From positions 101,149,782 through 101,213,781 of the forward strand of contig NC_067473.1 of NCBI RefSeq assembly GCF_947179515.1: a stretch of DNA of 64,000 nt, in the 5' to 3' direction. Positions within the stretch are counted from its first letter, which is position 1. Each line of letters begins with the position of its first letter. This document shows, piece by piece, positions 33,005 through 43,600 of this stretch. Below the pieces are notes generated by a model that saw nothing but the letters and a program-made list of their open reading frames with translations, did not search any database and was not told where the DNA came from. Both the position numbers and the translations under genes were made by a program. This DNA is from Apodemus sylvaticus (Eukaryota > Chordata > Mammalia > Rodentia > Muridae).

Positions 33005-34640
33005 TTGTCTGAATATTTTATGTTAGCCTAGAAGCCCAGCACATTTTGACATTTAGAACTGATCAACATTTTTATTTTTATGATTGTCAATGCAGAAGAT
33101 GCAGCTTTGTATAAATCTTTAATATAAAATTAAAAAGAGCAGAAATATGTTTAGAGCCATTTCAGAAATTATTGAAAATTCTCCCTAATCCCATGTCAAA
33201 AATTTTAAACAGTTTTAGGAAAACTGAGTCAACAACTAGCAGTTTTTAAACAATCTGATAGACTTCAATCTAAACAGTTACTAACCATACTTGTATACTG
33301 ATACGGTAGTTACATGCTAAGAAATGATAACAAGGAAAAATTTTAAGTCTTTGTTTTCTGTGATTAACCCATTATGTTTCTGTAAGAGCAGAAAACTGTA
33401 TGTGCACTAAAAACACTGCAGTTCACCACGTGATAGCCTTGAGTGTGAGCCAAGATGTTTCAGGCAGTTTGTGTTGGCACTGTGTGGCGTCCCTACACAG
33501 GCAGTGCAGCACGTGTGTTGTATGTTCAGAAACAAGGCTGTGGTGAAGCCGTGCTGTGAAACACAGGTGAATGTTAGCAGAAACACCATAGATTCATCAT
33601 CTGTCTGGTTTCCCATTACTTTTTGTTCTTTTGCAAATTCAGGAAACTTTTACTCTTACAACATTTATCCAGACCCCCAAATCCAGTTACTGGACCCCAT
33701 ATGGGGGTCACAACCCACAATTTAAGAAGTTGAAGCCAAGACAACAAAGAAATCAGCATTGGCCATCAATGCCTCCCCTCCCCCATTACATAGTCCCGGC
33801 TTTCTGTTTAGGTCCATTTTCATTTCCCATTCTTGCCACCGTGTTCTTTTTCTCCGGTGGTGCTTTGCTATCATCCCCTCTGTCTGGTTGTATTGCTCCT
33901 TCTACTGCTCTTTGGTTGGCTTGGCTGAATTTTCTCCCTAAATTCTGTACTTTCCCATCTTCTACTTCCTTTCTAGACGTAAAAGGGGCAAAGACACCAA
34001 CAGGTAGTGACAGGCAGGTGAAGGACACCTTATTCAAGTGATCCAACTTGAATCACCAACAGCTGAGTGGAGATATGTGTGCTCTATGTCTCAGGTACTT
34101 TGGACATTCCTGGCAGATGCATTGAACCAAACTATGCATGTGCCATTTTGGATCTTTTGTGGTAGGGCTCATGTGTTATTAATCTAACTACCCATAGTGC
34201 ATGGTACAGAATGGACAAAATACTTTTTTCAGTGTTATGTGTGCAATGAAAATTCCACAATGAAAAACAAAAATGCTTCAAAGAGGTTGGAAGGGCTGCT
34301 AGGGCTTCAGGTCTCAGTAAACCTGACTCATCCCTTATTGCAAGTGAGTGACAGTGCTCTTAGCAGATTTTCCCTGAGGTAGAAACTGAAGGAAATGAGG
34401 TTGGTAGGTTTTATTTCAACTTTTTTTTTTTTTAAAGGAAAGTTCTGGTTCTTTGAACAGTTTCTTGTATCTGCTTAGGAAGACTTTTGAAACCCAAATT
34501 ATTTTGTGTGTATAATCTTTTCATTCCGTAAAATTGATAAGCTCCCTGAGGGATGGAATAATGTTAGAACTGCCTCATCTCGGTATGTAAGATCCAGTAT
34601 AGCTATTCAGTAAATAAATAATTGCTGGCTTGGATTCTTG
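33005..34640. other. Intergenic, mostly unassigned
   Basis: No SINE was seen. A short stretch at about 33690-33735 (gaccccatatgggggtcac) resembles the terminal part of hAT-type rodent elements (URR1-like), but the rest of the element was not recognised. An 11-nt T run lies near 34423. Confidence 0.35.
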
Positions 34641-34790
34641 GCTTTGGTTTTTTCGAGACAGGGTTTCTCTGTGTAGTCCTGGCTGTCCTGGAACTCACTC
34701 TGTAGACCAGGCTGGCCTCGAACTCAGAAATCTGCCTGCCTCTGCCTCCCAGAGTGCTGGGATTACAGGCGTGCACCACCACTGCCCGGC
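34641..34790 (-). mobile_element. B1 SINE
   Basis: A near-consensus antisense copy ending accactgcccggc. Confidence 0.95.
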
Positions 34791-34818
34791 GCTGGTTTGA
34801 ATTTTAAGAACATATTTT

Positions 34819-34878
34819 TTTGTTTGTTTGTTCTTTCGAGACAGGGTTTCTCTGAATAGCCCTGGCTGTCCTGGAACT
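34819..34878 (-). mobile_element. Very short 5'-truncated B1 with target-site duplication
   Basis: Only the tail and about 40 nt of 3' B1 body are present (gagacagggtttctctgaat ... ctgtcctggaact). It is enclosed by perfect 11-bp copies of gaacatatttt (34808-34818, 34879-34889). Confidence 0.93.
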
Positions 34879-35038
34879 GAACATATTTTACCTCTTACCC
34901 ATCTCATGTAGGTAGGGAAGTTAAAGATGCTATTTACTTTTTAGGTTACTTGGAAGCCTGGCAAGTTATTCTTATAATCTTTCTCTTGGCTCACCTGTCT
35001 TTTCATTTTATTATTCCTTAAAATTCAGCCGAAGGAGG

Positions 35039-35242
35039 GGGCTGGAGAAACAGGGCAGAGGTTGAGTGCACTGGCCACTCTTACAGAGGACCTGGGTTCA
35101 ATTTCTGGCCCTACATGTTGTGTCATAATCATCTGTATCTCAGTTTCAGGGGATCGATTCTGGCCTCTTTGGGGACCAGGCATGCATGTGGTACACAGAT
35201 GTACATGCAGGCAAAACATCCATGTGTGTTCAAAACAAAACA
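35039..35242 (+). mobile_element. B3 SINE
   Basis: gggctggagaaacagggcag, cagaggacctgggttcaatt, ttctggcctctttggggacc, gtacatgcaggcaaaac, then an AAAAC tail. Confidence 0.88.
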
Positions 35243-35399
35243 AAGCAGCTATGCCAAAAGGACAAGAAAGCTCATAAAGTGTGGGGATGATTTAAAATCA
35301 AGACAAGTGCTGAAAAGTAATTGTTAAAAATGATATTTTAAAAATTATGGGGGTTTTTAAAATTGTAAATACTACATCTATGTATTTCCTGGGAGGGGC

Positions 35400-35505
35400 A
35401 GGACACTTGCCCTGGCACTTGTGGAAGCCCAAGATGATGTTCGGAATCCGTTCTCTTCTCCCGCCCAGCATCCGGGCAGGTACCTTTATGTGCTGAGCCT
35501 CCCTC
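35400..35505 (-). mobile_element. B3/B4-like SINE remnant
   Basis: cggaatccgttctcttctcc, gcatccgggcaggtacc and ttatgtgctgagcct suggest an antisense tRNA-type SINE with internal loss. Confidence 0.35.
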
Positions 35506-36046
35506 CTCACAACATCGTATGTGTTGTGATCATTCTGTTTCTGTTCTTTGTTGCCAATTGTATGTTGGTACAGGCAATCTATCTTAGGTGTTTGACTTTC
35601 TTCTGACCTAAGTTTATATTTCATATGTGCCAGATTATTTTGGGATGGGAATGTAACTCCGTAATAGGATGCACCAGACCCTAGATTCCAGCTGGAGTGA
35701 GGGACATTTTCCTTCATAATACCCTCTGCAGTGTTGGAATAGACAGCATGCTTACTTAATAGACAATCACGAATTCAGGACAGTTGAGAATAGGATGAGA
35801 CCAGGACACAGCTTTCAAACCTCCGTGTCCTCAGGGCTCAGGTGCAGAGTAGTGCAGACATGATATGTGTGTGTTCTCCCTTCAAGTATGGCCAAGAGAT
35901 TGTATCAGCAGATCCACTCTGCCTAGAGCTTTTAGGTAGAATTATAGCTTTCTAGCATGTTCATGGATTTTTCCATCATCTTCACTCTGAGAAATAAACT
36001 CATTTGCAGAAAAGGTTGTGGGAATTTGGGTTGGAGATCTAGCTTA

Positions 36047-36047
<1 letters not shown>
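35506..36047. other. Intergenic, no element recognised
   Basis: Nothing assignable was seen. Confidence 0.5.

Positions 36048-36091
<44 letters not shown>
36048..36091. repeat. (CA)n microsatellite
   Basis: 22 pure CA units. Confidence 0.96.
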
Positions 36092-36095
<4 letters not shown>

Positions 36096-37224
36096 GCCCT
36101 GCAGGCACCAGATGACGTAAAATTGACTTTCATAACAGTGTCTAGAGTAAGTACCAGCATCATTGCTATTACAAAGGTCTGCAAGCTCTTTTATTTGGGG
36201 GCATATTTTCCAGAATGTTTTCTCTTTGTTGACAATTTGAGGACATTTCCACATAGGTAGCTGATTGGAGTTTTGTGATTATTTTTTTTTTCAGAAAGAC
36301 CAATGGGTAGGGTGTTCTATAGGTAAGAACGGTTGAATACTGGTGTTTTGGGGAAGCTGGTATTTGTCTTCCACACACTCCCTTTTGTTTCTACTGAATT
36401 CCTGAGCCAAGTGGCTAAGTAGTAGGTTTCTGAAACAAAATCCACCAATCCTATTCCTGAGCCTTTGGGTAGGAGAAACCTCTTTAAAATACCAAACAGT
36501 GACATCCTATGCTTTAAATTTTGTGTTCAAATAATTTCTTAGTTCTGAGTGTGGTACACTGTGACCCATCTCAGTGGATGCTGCTTTATTTAGAATCCAC
36601 CTAGTACTGTTTGACAAGGGGTAGAAAAGAATGTGACTCTTTACTGATTTTCTATTTAAAATAATCAGAATCATGGGTGCTGGTCACTCAGTCCAGTCTT
36701 TCTGCTTTAACTTACATTACTGGTGGCCTTGTTATTCCTGGCGCACTCACTATCTAACAAAAGCCATGGTACCCGTACAAGATTTATAGACATTCCTCCC
36801 GCCAGGATTCACAGAGAAGCTCGGGGTAGGCTGGTGACACAGGAGCCTCCCATGTTGAAGGCGGACACTTTATTTGGATGTTTCTCACGCCATCATCTTT
36901 GGGAAGGAGGATGAGTCAGAGGTCATCTTTTGAAAAATCCAGTCCTGTTCCAATCTACACTCTTGGAAATACATGTCCATCACATATCAAAATAGTAGCT
37001 ATTTCACCAGGATCTTTATTTCAAGAAAACCCATAAGCCCTAGTGTTTCCTGAAGTAATATTCCTAGAGGACGAACTACAGGTGGGACGTGGGAAGGGCT
37101 TTTAGATGCCCTGTACCATATTGTCATCAGCTAGGAAGAGAGATGGGACAAGAAAAGGATGGAACAAATAGACAGTATTCTCCCATCTTTAACCACTTCC
37201 AGACAGGAAAGGGAAATACTGTTC
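36092..37224. other. Intergenic, no element recognised
   Basis: No SINE, LTR or exon-like feature was seen in 1.1 kb. Confidence 0.5.
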
Positions 37225-37430
37225 CAGGAGGGTGACTTGGTGGCTAAAGCACTTGCAGGGTAAGCAAGACAACCTAGGTTTGGATTTAGAGACCTCACAT
37301 AAAAGTCAAATGCAGTTAGTGCACATTTGTAATTCCAACATTCCTGTAGTCCTGATGCTTATTGGCCAGCTAGATTAGAGTGCACACACACCGCAGCAGC
37401 AGAACAACAGAGAACCTGCCTTAAAAGTCA
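37225..37430 (+). mobile_element. B4-type SINE, diverged
   Basis: gggtgacttggtggctaaag is the tRNA-like head. aagcaagacaacctaggttt and gcacatttgtaattccaac are the body. It ends near gagaacctgccttaaa. Confidence 0.45.
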
Positions 37431-37483
37431 GAAAGTGAAAATAACTCCTCACTGTGCTCCAGTTCCCAGCATGCACTATAGGA

Positions 37484-37836
37484 TGTATCTTAGTTACTTC
37501 TCTTGCTGTGAAGAGATGCCATGACCAGGGCAACATATAAAAGAAGGCATTTAATTGAGGGCTTGCTTACAGTTTCAGAAGGTTAGTCGATGGCCATCAT
37601 GGTGGAGAGCATGACAACAGGCAGGCGGGCATGGCACTAGGACAGTAACTGAGGACTTAAATTTTATCCACAAGCAGCAGGCAAGATGACAAGACTGGGT
37701 CTTGTATGGGCTTCAAAGCCCATCCCCCAGTGACACACCTCCTGCAATAAGGCTGTACCACTAACCCTTCTTTAACAGATGACCAACTAGGAACCAAACA
37801 CAAATTTTGAGGCCTATGGGGATCCAAACCATCACA
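37484..37836 (-). mobile_element. MaLR (ORR1/MT-type) solo LTR
   Basis: The reverse complement starts tgtgatggtttggatcccca and ends ctaagataca, matching the LTRs at 57842, 59096 and 62306. The middle has tcacagcaagag/gtgacacacctcctgc-type landmarks. No clear 5-bp duplication at its ends. Confidence 0.7.
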
Positions 37837-37857
37837 GTATAATACTGTTTACCTGTA

Positions 37858-37910
37858 CAGACACACACACACACACACACACACACACCAAAACCAAAAA
37901 AAAAAAAAAC
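37858..37910. repeat. (AC)n microsatellite plus A-rich tract
   Basis: About 15 AC units, then ccaaaacc and 13 A residues. Confidence 0.95.
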
Positions 37911-38048
37911 CCAAAGGAAAATATGTTTATTTTTCCTCTTAGGTTATTCCTTTGAAATACAATGTGTCTCCATAAAAACAAAAACAGGGTGCTGAAGAGA
38001 TGGCGATGTCCCAGCAGGTAAAAGTATATATTATACTGCTCTTTCAGA

Positions 38049-38149
38049 AGACACGCAAACATACACATAAATAAAAGTCTTAAAAACACAAATATCAAAT
38101 ATGCAAATGTGTTTTTAAGACTTTTATTTACGTGTATGTTTGTGTGTCT
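38049..38149. repeat. 42-bp inverted repeat, 17-nt loop
   Basis: Arms at 38049-38090 and 38108-38149 are reverse complements with two mismatches. The key core is aataaaagtcttaaaaacac against gtgtttttaagacttttatt. It lies where a plus SINE tail meets a minus B3 tail. Confidence 0.92.
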
Positions 38150-38310
38150 ATCTGTGAGCATATGCATGTGTGTGCAGGTGCCTTCAGAAGCCAGGAGAGG
38201 GTGTTGGATCTCCTGGAGCTGGAGCTGGAGTTATGGGTGATTGTGGGCCACCTGACATGTGAATACTGGGAATGGAACTTGGGTCTTCACGAAGTCAAAG
38301 CATTCATGTA
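38113..38310 (-). mobile_element. B3 SINE, diverged
   Basis: aagacttttatttacgtgta is the tail. caggagagggtgttggatct, ctggagctggagttatggg and tgggaatggaacttgggtc follow in antisense order. The tRNA-head end is lost. Confidence 0.75.
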
Positions 38311-38589
38311 ACTAGATGAGAAAGAGGACAGTCTTCACACCCCAGAAGGCTCTGTCTGGTTCCTTCCCTGGCAGTACTAAGGGGGGGGGGATGGGCAGCG
38401 TGTGCAAAGATAGGAGACATTAGGGGGTGGGAAGGGACAAGAGTCATTCACTACCCACATGTGGCATGCTTCCTGTTGACTAAACAGTTTCAGCATAGAT
38501 AACTGGAGACCGCCCCACATAGCAACTATACACAGACACTACACTCCCTCCCTAAAGCAAGGCTACAAACAAGATTATTTATAAAAAAA

Positions 38590-38912
38590 AGATTGTACTT
38601 GAGTTTTGTGCAGGGTGATAAATATAGATCTATTTGCATTCTTTTACATCCAGTTAGACCAGCACCATTTATTGAAGATGTTTTCTTTTTTCCATTGTAT
38701 GGTTTGGCTTCTTTATCAAAAATCAAGAGTCCATAGTTGTGTGAGTTTATTTGTGGATCTTTGATCGGATTCCGGTGATTAACATGTCTGTTTCTGTACC
38801 AATACCATGCAGTTTTTATTACTATTGTATTGTAGTAAAGCTTGAGGTCAGGGATGGTGATTCCTCCTGAAGTTCTTTTATTGTTCAGAACGGTTTTGGC
38901 TATCCTGTGCTT
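38590..38912 (-). mobile_element. L1 ORF2 segment, inverted half of a twin-primed L1
   Basis: Aligns by eye to the intact L1 ORF2 of this window at about 41545-41890 in the same (minus) orientation. Shared landmarks are cagcaccatttattgaag, ggcttctttatcaaaaatca and taccaataccatgcag. It carries several stops and so is dead. It joins plus-strand L1 3' UTR at about 38912. Confidence 0.88.
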
Positions 38913-39590
38913 TTATGAAATGTAGCAATGGGTGATGGAGCAGAGACTGAGGGAATGGCCAACCAATAACTGGCCTAACTGGGGACCCATTCCACAGACA
39001 AGCACCCATCCCTGACACTCTGTCATGCTTGCAGACAGGAGTCTAGCAAAGCTGTCCTCTGAGAGGCTCCACCCAACCACTGACTCAGACTGATACAGAC
39101 ACTCAACAGCCAAACAGTGGATGGAGCTTGGGGACTCTTATGGAAGAACAGGAGGAAGGATTGTGGCCCCAAAGGGGACAGGAACTCCATAGGAAGACCA
39201 GTAGAGGCAACTCACCTGGACCCTTGGGACTCTCCGAGACTGAACCGCTAACCAAATAGTACACGTGGCTGGACCTGGGCTCCCAGCACATATGTAACAG
39301 ATGTGCAGCTTGGTCATCATGCGGGTCCCAAACAATTAGAGTGGGTGCTATCCCAAAAGCTGTGCCTGTACGTGGGATATGTTCTTCTAGCTGGGCTGTC
39401 TTGTCTGGCCTCAGTGGGAGAGAGGATGGGCCTAGCCCCTGGGTAGGGGAAATACCCAAGCTTCTACTTGCTCAGAGAGGGGAGAATGGGGGAAGGATTG
39501 TGGGAGGGGGTGACCGGGATGGGGGGGTGAGTGGGATGTAAAGTGAATAAGTTAAAATATATATATAATATTAAAAAAATAGTAACTAGT
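38913..39590 (+). mobile_element. L1 3' UTR, direct half of a twin-primed L1
   Basis: Starts within the L1 3' UTR (caatgggtgatggagcagag), passes gacaggagtctagcaaagc and gcagcttggtcatcatgcgg, then the G-rich tract near 39475-39530, and ends aagttaaaatatatatata and an A run. It parallels 55600-56290 closely. Confidence 0.85.
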
Positions 39591-39620
39591 GAACCATGCT
39601 CAAAATAAAATCATATGTAT

Positions 39621-39838
39621 CGGGGCTGGAGAAATGGCACAGGTGAAGAGCACTAGCTGCTCCTCTAGAGGACCTGAGTTTGATCCTCAGTACCCAGATG
39701 GTAGCTAATAACTGTAACTCCAGTCCTAGGAGATCGGACATCATTTCTGGCCTCTGTGGGTACTAGGCATATATGCTATACACAGAACTATACGCAGAAA
39801 AAATGTCCATACATGTAAAAACTAATAAAACTAAAAGC
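39621..39838 (+). mobile_element. B3 SINE
   Basis: cggggctggagaaatggcac, gaggacctgagtttgatcct, tggcctctgtgggtactagg, then an A-rich tail. Confidence 0.85.
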
Positions 39839-39842
39839 ATAT

Positions 39843-39905
39843 ACACACACAGAGAGACACACATGGACACACATACTCGCACGCACGCGCACATGCACAC
39901 ACGTA
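39843..39905. repeat. Imperfect (AC)n tract
   Basis: ACAC interspersed with GAGAG, CGCACG and ATGC units. Confidence 0.85.
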
Positions 39906-39914
39906 CACCACCCC

Positions 39915-40050
39915 TTACTAAGCAAGTGGTATACATCTTTAATCCTAGCATTTAGGAGGTAGAGGCAGGAGGATATCTGTGAGTTTAAGGACAACATGGT
40001 CTATACAGTGTGCTCCAGGCCAGCCAGGACTGCATAATGAAATCCTCAAA
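39915..40050 (+). mobile_element. B1-like SINE, diverged
   Basis: taagcaagtggtatacatct, aatcctagcatttaggagg, agaggcaggaggatatctg and catggtctatacagtgtgc follow sense B1 order. Confidence 0.75.
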
Positions 40051-40344
40051 AGGATTCATTTTTTAAAAGAGGATGGGATACATTTTAATAAATAACATTA
40101 GGTAAGGTCACAGTGTGTTTGTACAAATTAATATGGCTAGAAGATTACTAGGCAGTACAATATTATGGAAACAGCATTATGTATGTGATCTGTCATTGGC
40201 TGATGTGTCGTTACTTGGCACATGACTGTATTGCGTGACAATGACACTTGGCACTGCTGTGAATACTCATGTTTGCTTAGAGTGGGATTTCTGGAGTGTC
40301 CTGCTTTCCTGTGCCCAGTTTTGGTAAACACCGATCATTTTCTT

Positions 40345-40606
40345 TTTTTTTTTTTTTTTTTTTATTATTCGATATAATTTATTTACATTTCAAATGATTT
40401 CCCCTTTTCTAGCCCCCCCACTCCCCGAAAGTCCCGCAAGCCCCCTTCTCTTCCCCTGTCCTCCCACCCACCCCTTCCCACTTCCCCGTTCTGGTTTTGC
40501 TGAATACTGTTTCACTGAGTCTTTCCAGAACCAGGGGCCACTCCTCCTTTCTTCTTGTACCTCATTTGATGTGTGGATTATGTTTTGGGTATTCCAGTTT
40601 TCTAGG
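40345..40606 (-). mobile_element. L1 3' UTR with polypurine tract and A-tail
   Basis: Just 5' of the 21-nt A-tail (T run at 40343-40363) lies AATAAA on the minus strand. The minus strand is G/A-rich over plus 40399-40490 (plus: ccccttttctagcccccc and similar). This is the polypurine, G-quadruplex-prone tract typical of L1 3' UTRs. Confidence 0.9.
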
Positions 40607-43600
40607 TTAATATCCACTTATTAGTGAGTGCATACCATGATTCACCTTTTGAGTCTGGGTTACCTCACTTAGTATGATATTCTCTAGCTCCATCCATTTG
40701 CCTAAGAATTTCATGAATTCATTGTTTCTAATGGCTGAATAGTACTCCATTGTGTAGATATACCACATTTTTTGCATCCACTCTTCTGTTGAGGGATACC
40801 TGGGTTCTTTCCAGCATCTGGCAATTACAAATAGGGCTGCTATGAACATAGTAGAACATGTATCCTTATTACATGGTGGGGAGTCTTCTGGGTATATGCC
40901 CAGGAGTGGTATAGCAGGATCTTCTGGAAGTAAGGTGCCCAGTTTTCGGAGGAACCGCCAGACTGATTTCCAGAGTGGTTGTACCAATTTGCAACCCCAC
41001 CAGCAGTGGAGGAGTGTTCCTCTTTCTCCACACCCTCTCCAACACCTGCTGTCTCCTGAATTTTTAATCTTAGCCATTCTGACTGGTGTAAGATGAAATC
41101 TTAGGGTTGTTTTGATTTGCATTTCCCTAATGACTAATGAAGTTGAGCATTTTTTAAGATGCTTCTCCGCCATCCGAAGTTCTTCAGGTGAGAATTCTTT
41201 GTTTAACTCTGTACCCCATTTTTTAATAGGGTTGTTTGGTTTTCTGGAGTCTAACTTCTTGAGTTCTTTATATATATTGGATATTAGCCCTCTATCTGAT
41301 GTAGGATTGGTGAAGATCTTTTCCCAATTTGTTGGTTGCCGATTTGCCCTCTTGATGGTGTCCTTTGCCTTACAGAAACTTTGTAATTTTATGAGGTCCC
41401 ATTTGTCAATTCTTGCTCTTAGAGCATACGCTATTGGTGTTCTGTTCAGAAACTTTCTCCCTGTACCGATGTCCTCAAGGGTCTTCCCCAGTTTTTTTTC
41501 TATTAGCTTCAGAGTGTCTGGCTTTATGTGGAGGTCCTTGATCCATTTGGATTTGAGCTTAGTACAAGGAGACAAGGATGGATCAATTCGCATTCTTCTG
41601 CATGCTGACCTCCAGTTGAACCAGCACCATTTGTTGAAAAGGCTATCTTTTTTCCATTGGATGTTTTCAGCCTCTTTGTCGAGGATCAAGTGGCCATAGG
41701 TGTGTGGGTTCATTTCTGGATCTTCAATCCTGTTCCATTGATCCTCCTGTCTGTCACTGTACCAATACCATGCAGTTTTTAACACTATTGCTCTGTAGTA
41801 TTGCTTGAGGTCAGGGATACTGATTCCCCCAGATTTCCTTTTGTTGCTGAGAATAGTTTTAGCTATCCTGGGTTTTTTGTTGTTCCAGATGAATTTGATA
41901 ATTGCTCTTTCTAGCTCTGTGAAGAATTGAGTTGGGATTTTGATGGGTATTGCATTGAATCTGTATAGTGCTTTAGGCAAAATGGCCATTTTAACTATAT
42001 TGATTCTGCCGATCCATGAGCATGGGAGGTTTTCCCATTTTTTGAGGTCTTCTTCCATTTCCTTCTTCAGAGTCTTGAAGTTCTTGTCATACAGATCTTT
42101 CACATGTTTGGTAAGAGTCACCCCAAGATACTTTATACTGTTTGTGGCTATTGTGAAGGGGGTCATTTCCCTAATTTCTTTCTCAGCCTGCTTATCCTTT
42201 GAGTATAGGAAGGCCACTGATTTGCTTGAGTTGACTTTATAACCTGCCACTTTGCTGAAGTTGTTTATCAGCTGTAGGAGCTCTCTAGTGGAGTTCTTTG
42301 GGTCACTTAGGTAGACGATCATGTCGTCTGCAAATAATGATAGTTTGACTTCTTCCTTTCCAATTTGTATCCCTTTGACCTCCTTATGTTGTCGAATTGC
42401 CCGAGCTAGTACCTCAAGTACAATATTGAAAAGATAAGGAGAAAGGGGGCAGCCTTGTCTGGTCCCTGATTTCAGTGGGATTGCTTCAAGTTTCTCTCCA
42501 TTTAGTTTGATGCTGGCTACCGGTTTGCTGTATATTGCTTTTACTATGTTTAGGTATGGGCCTTGAATTCCTGTTCTCTCCAAGACTTTAAGCATGAAGG
42601 GATGCTGAATTTTGTCAAATGCTTTTTCAGCATCCAATGAAATGACCATGTGGTTTTGTTCTTTGAGTTTGTTTATGTAGTGGATTGTATTGATGGATTT
42701 CCGTATATTGAACCAACCCTGCATTCCTGGGATAAAGCCTACTTGATCATGGTGGATGATCGTTTTGATGTGTTCTTGGATTCGGTTGGCAAGAATTTTA
42801 TTGAGTATTTTTGCATCGATGTTCATAAGGGAAATTGGTCTGAAGTTCTCTTTCTTTGTTGGATCTTTGTGTGGCTTTGGTATCAGCGTAATTGTGGCTT
42901 CGTAGAAGGAATTGGGTAGTGTTCCTTCTGTTTCTATTTTGTGGAATAGTTTGAAGAGTATTGGTGTTAACTCTTCTTTGAAGGTCTGGTAGAATTCTGC
43001 ACTGAAGCCATCTGGTCCTGTGCTTTTTTTGGTTGGAAGACTTTCTATGACTCCTTCTATTTCTTTAGGCATTATGGGACTGTTTAGATGGTCTAGTTGG
43101 TCCTGATTTAATTTTGGTATTTGGTATCTGTCAAGGAAATTGTCCATTTCCTCCAGATTCTCCAGTTGTGTTGAGTATAGGCTCTTGTAGTAGGATCTGA
43201 TGATTTTTTGGATTTCCTCAGTTTCCGTTGTTATATCTCCCTTTTCATTTCTAAGTTTGTTAATTTGGATACTTTCTCTGTGCCCTTTGGTCATTCTGGC
43301 TAAGGGTTTATCTATCTTGTTGATTTTCTCAAAGAACCAGCTCCTGGTATTGTTGATTTTTTGTATGGTTCTCTTTGTTTCTACTTGATTGATTTCGGCC
43401 CTGAGTTTGATGATTTCCTGCCTTCTACTCCTCCTGGGCGAAATAGCTTCTTTTTGTTCCAGGGCTTTCAGGTGTGTCATTAAGCTGGTAATGTATGCTC
43501 TCTCCATTTTCTTTTTGGAGGCACTCAGCGCTATGAGTTTTCCTCTTAGCACTGCTTTCATTGTGTCCCATAGATTTGGGTATGTTGTGTTTTCATTTTC

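Noticed and set aside
33690..33735. hAT-type DNA transposon end
   Set aside because: Only about 30 nt resemble the terminal sequence; no second end or body found, so not listed as an element.
41112..41699. 195-residue plus-strand frame, and others between 41 and 46 kb
   Set aside because: Antisense shadows of the intact L1 ORF1 and ORF2.
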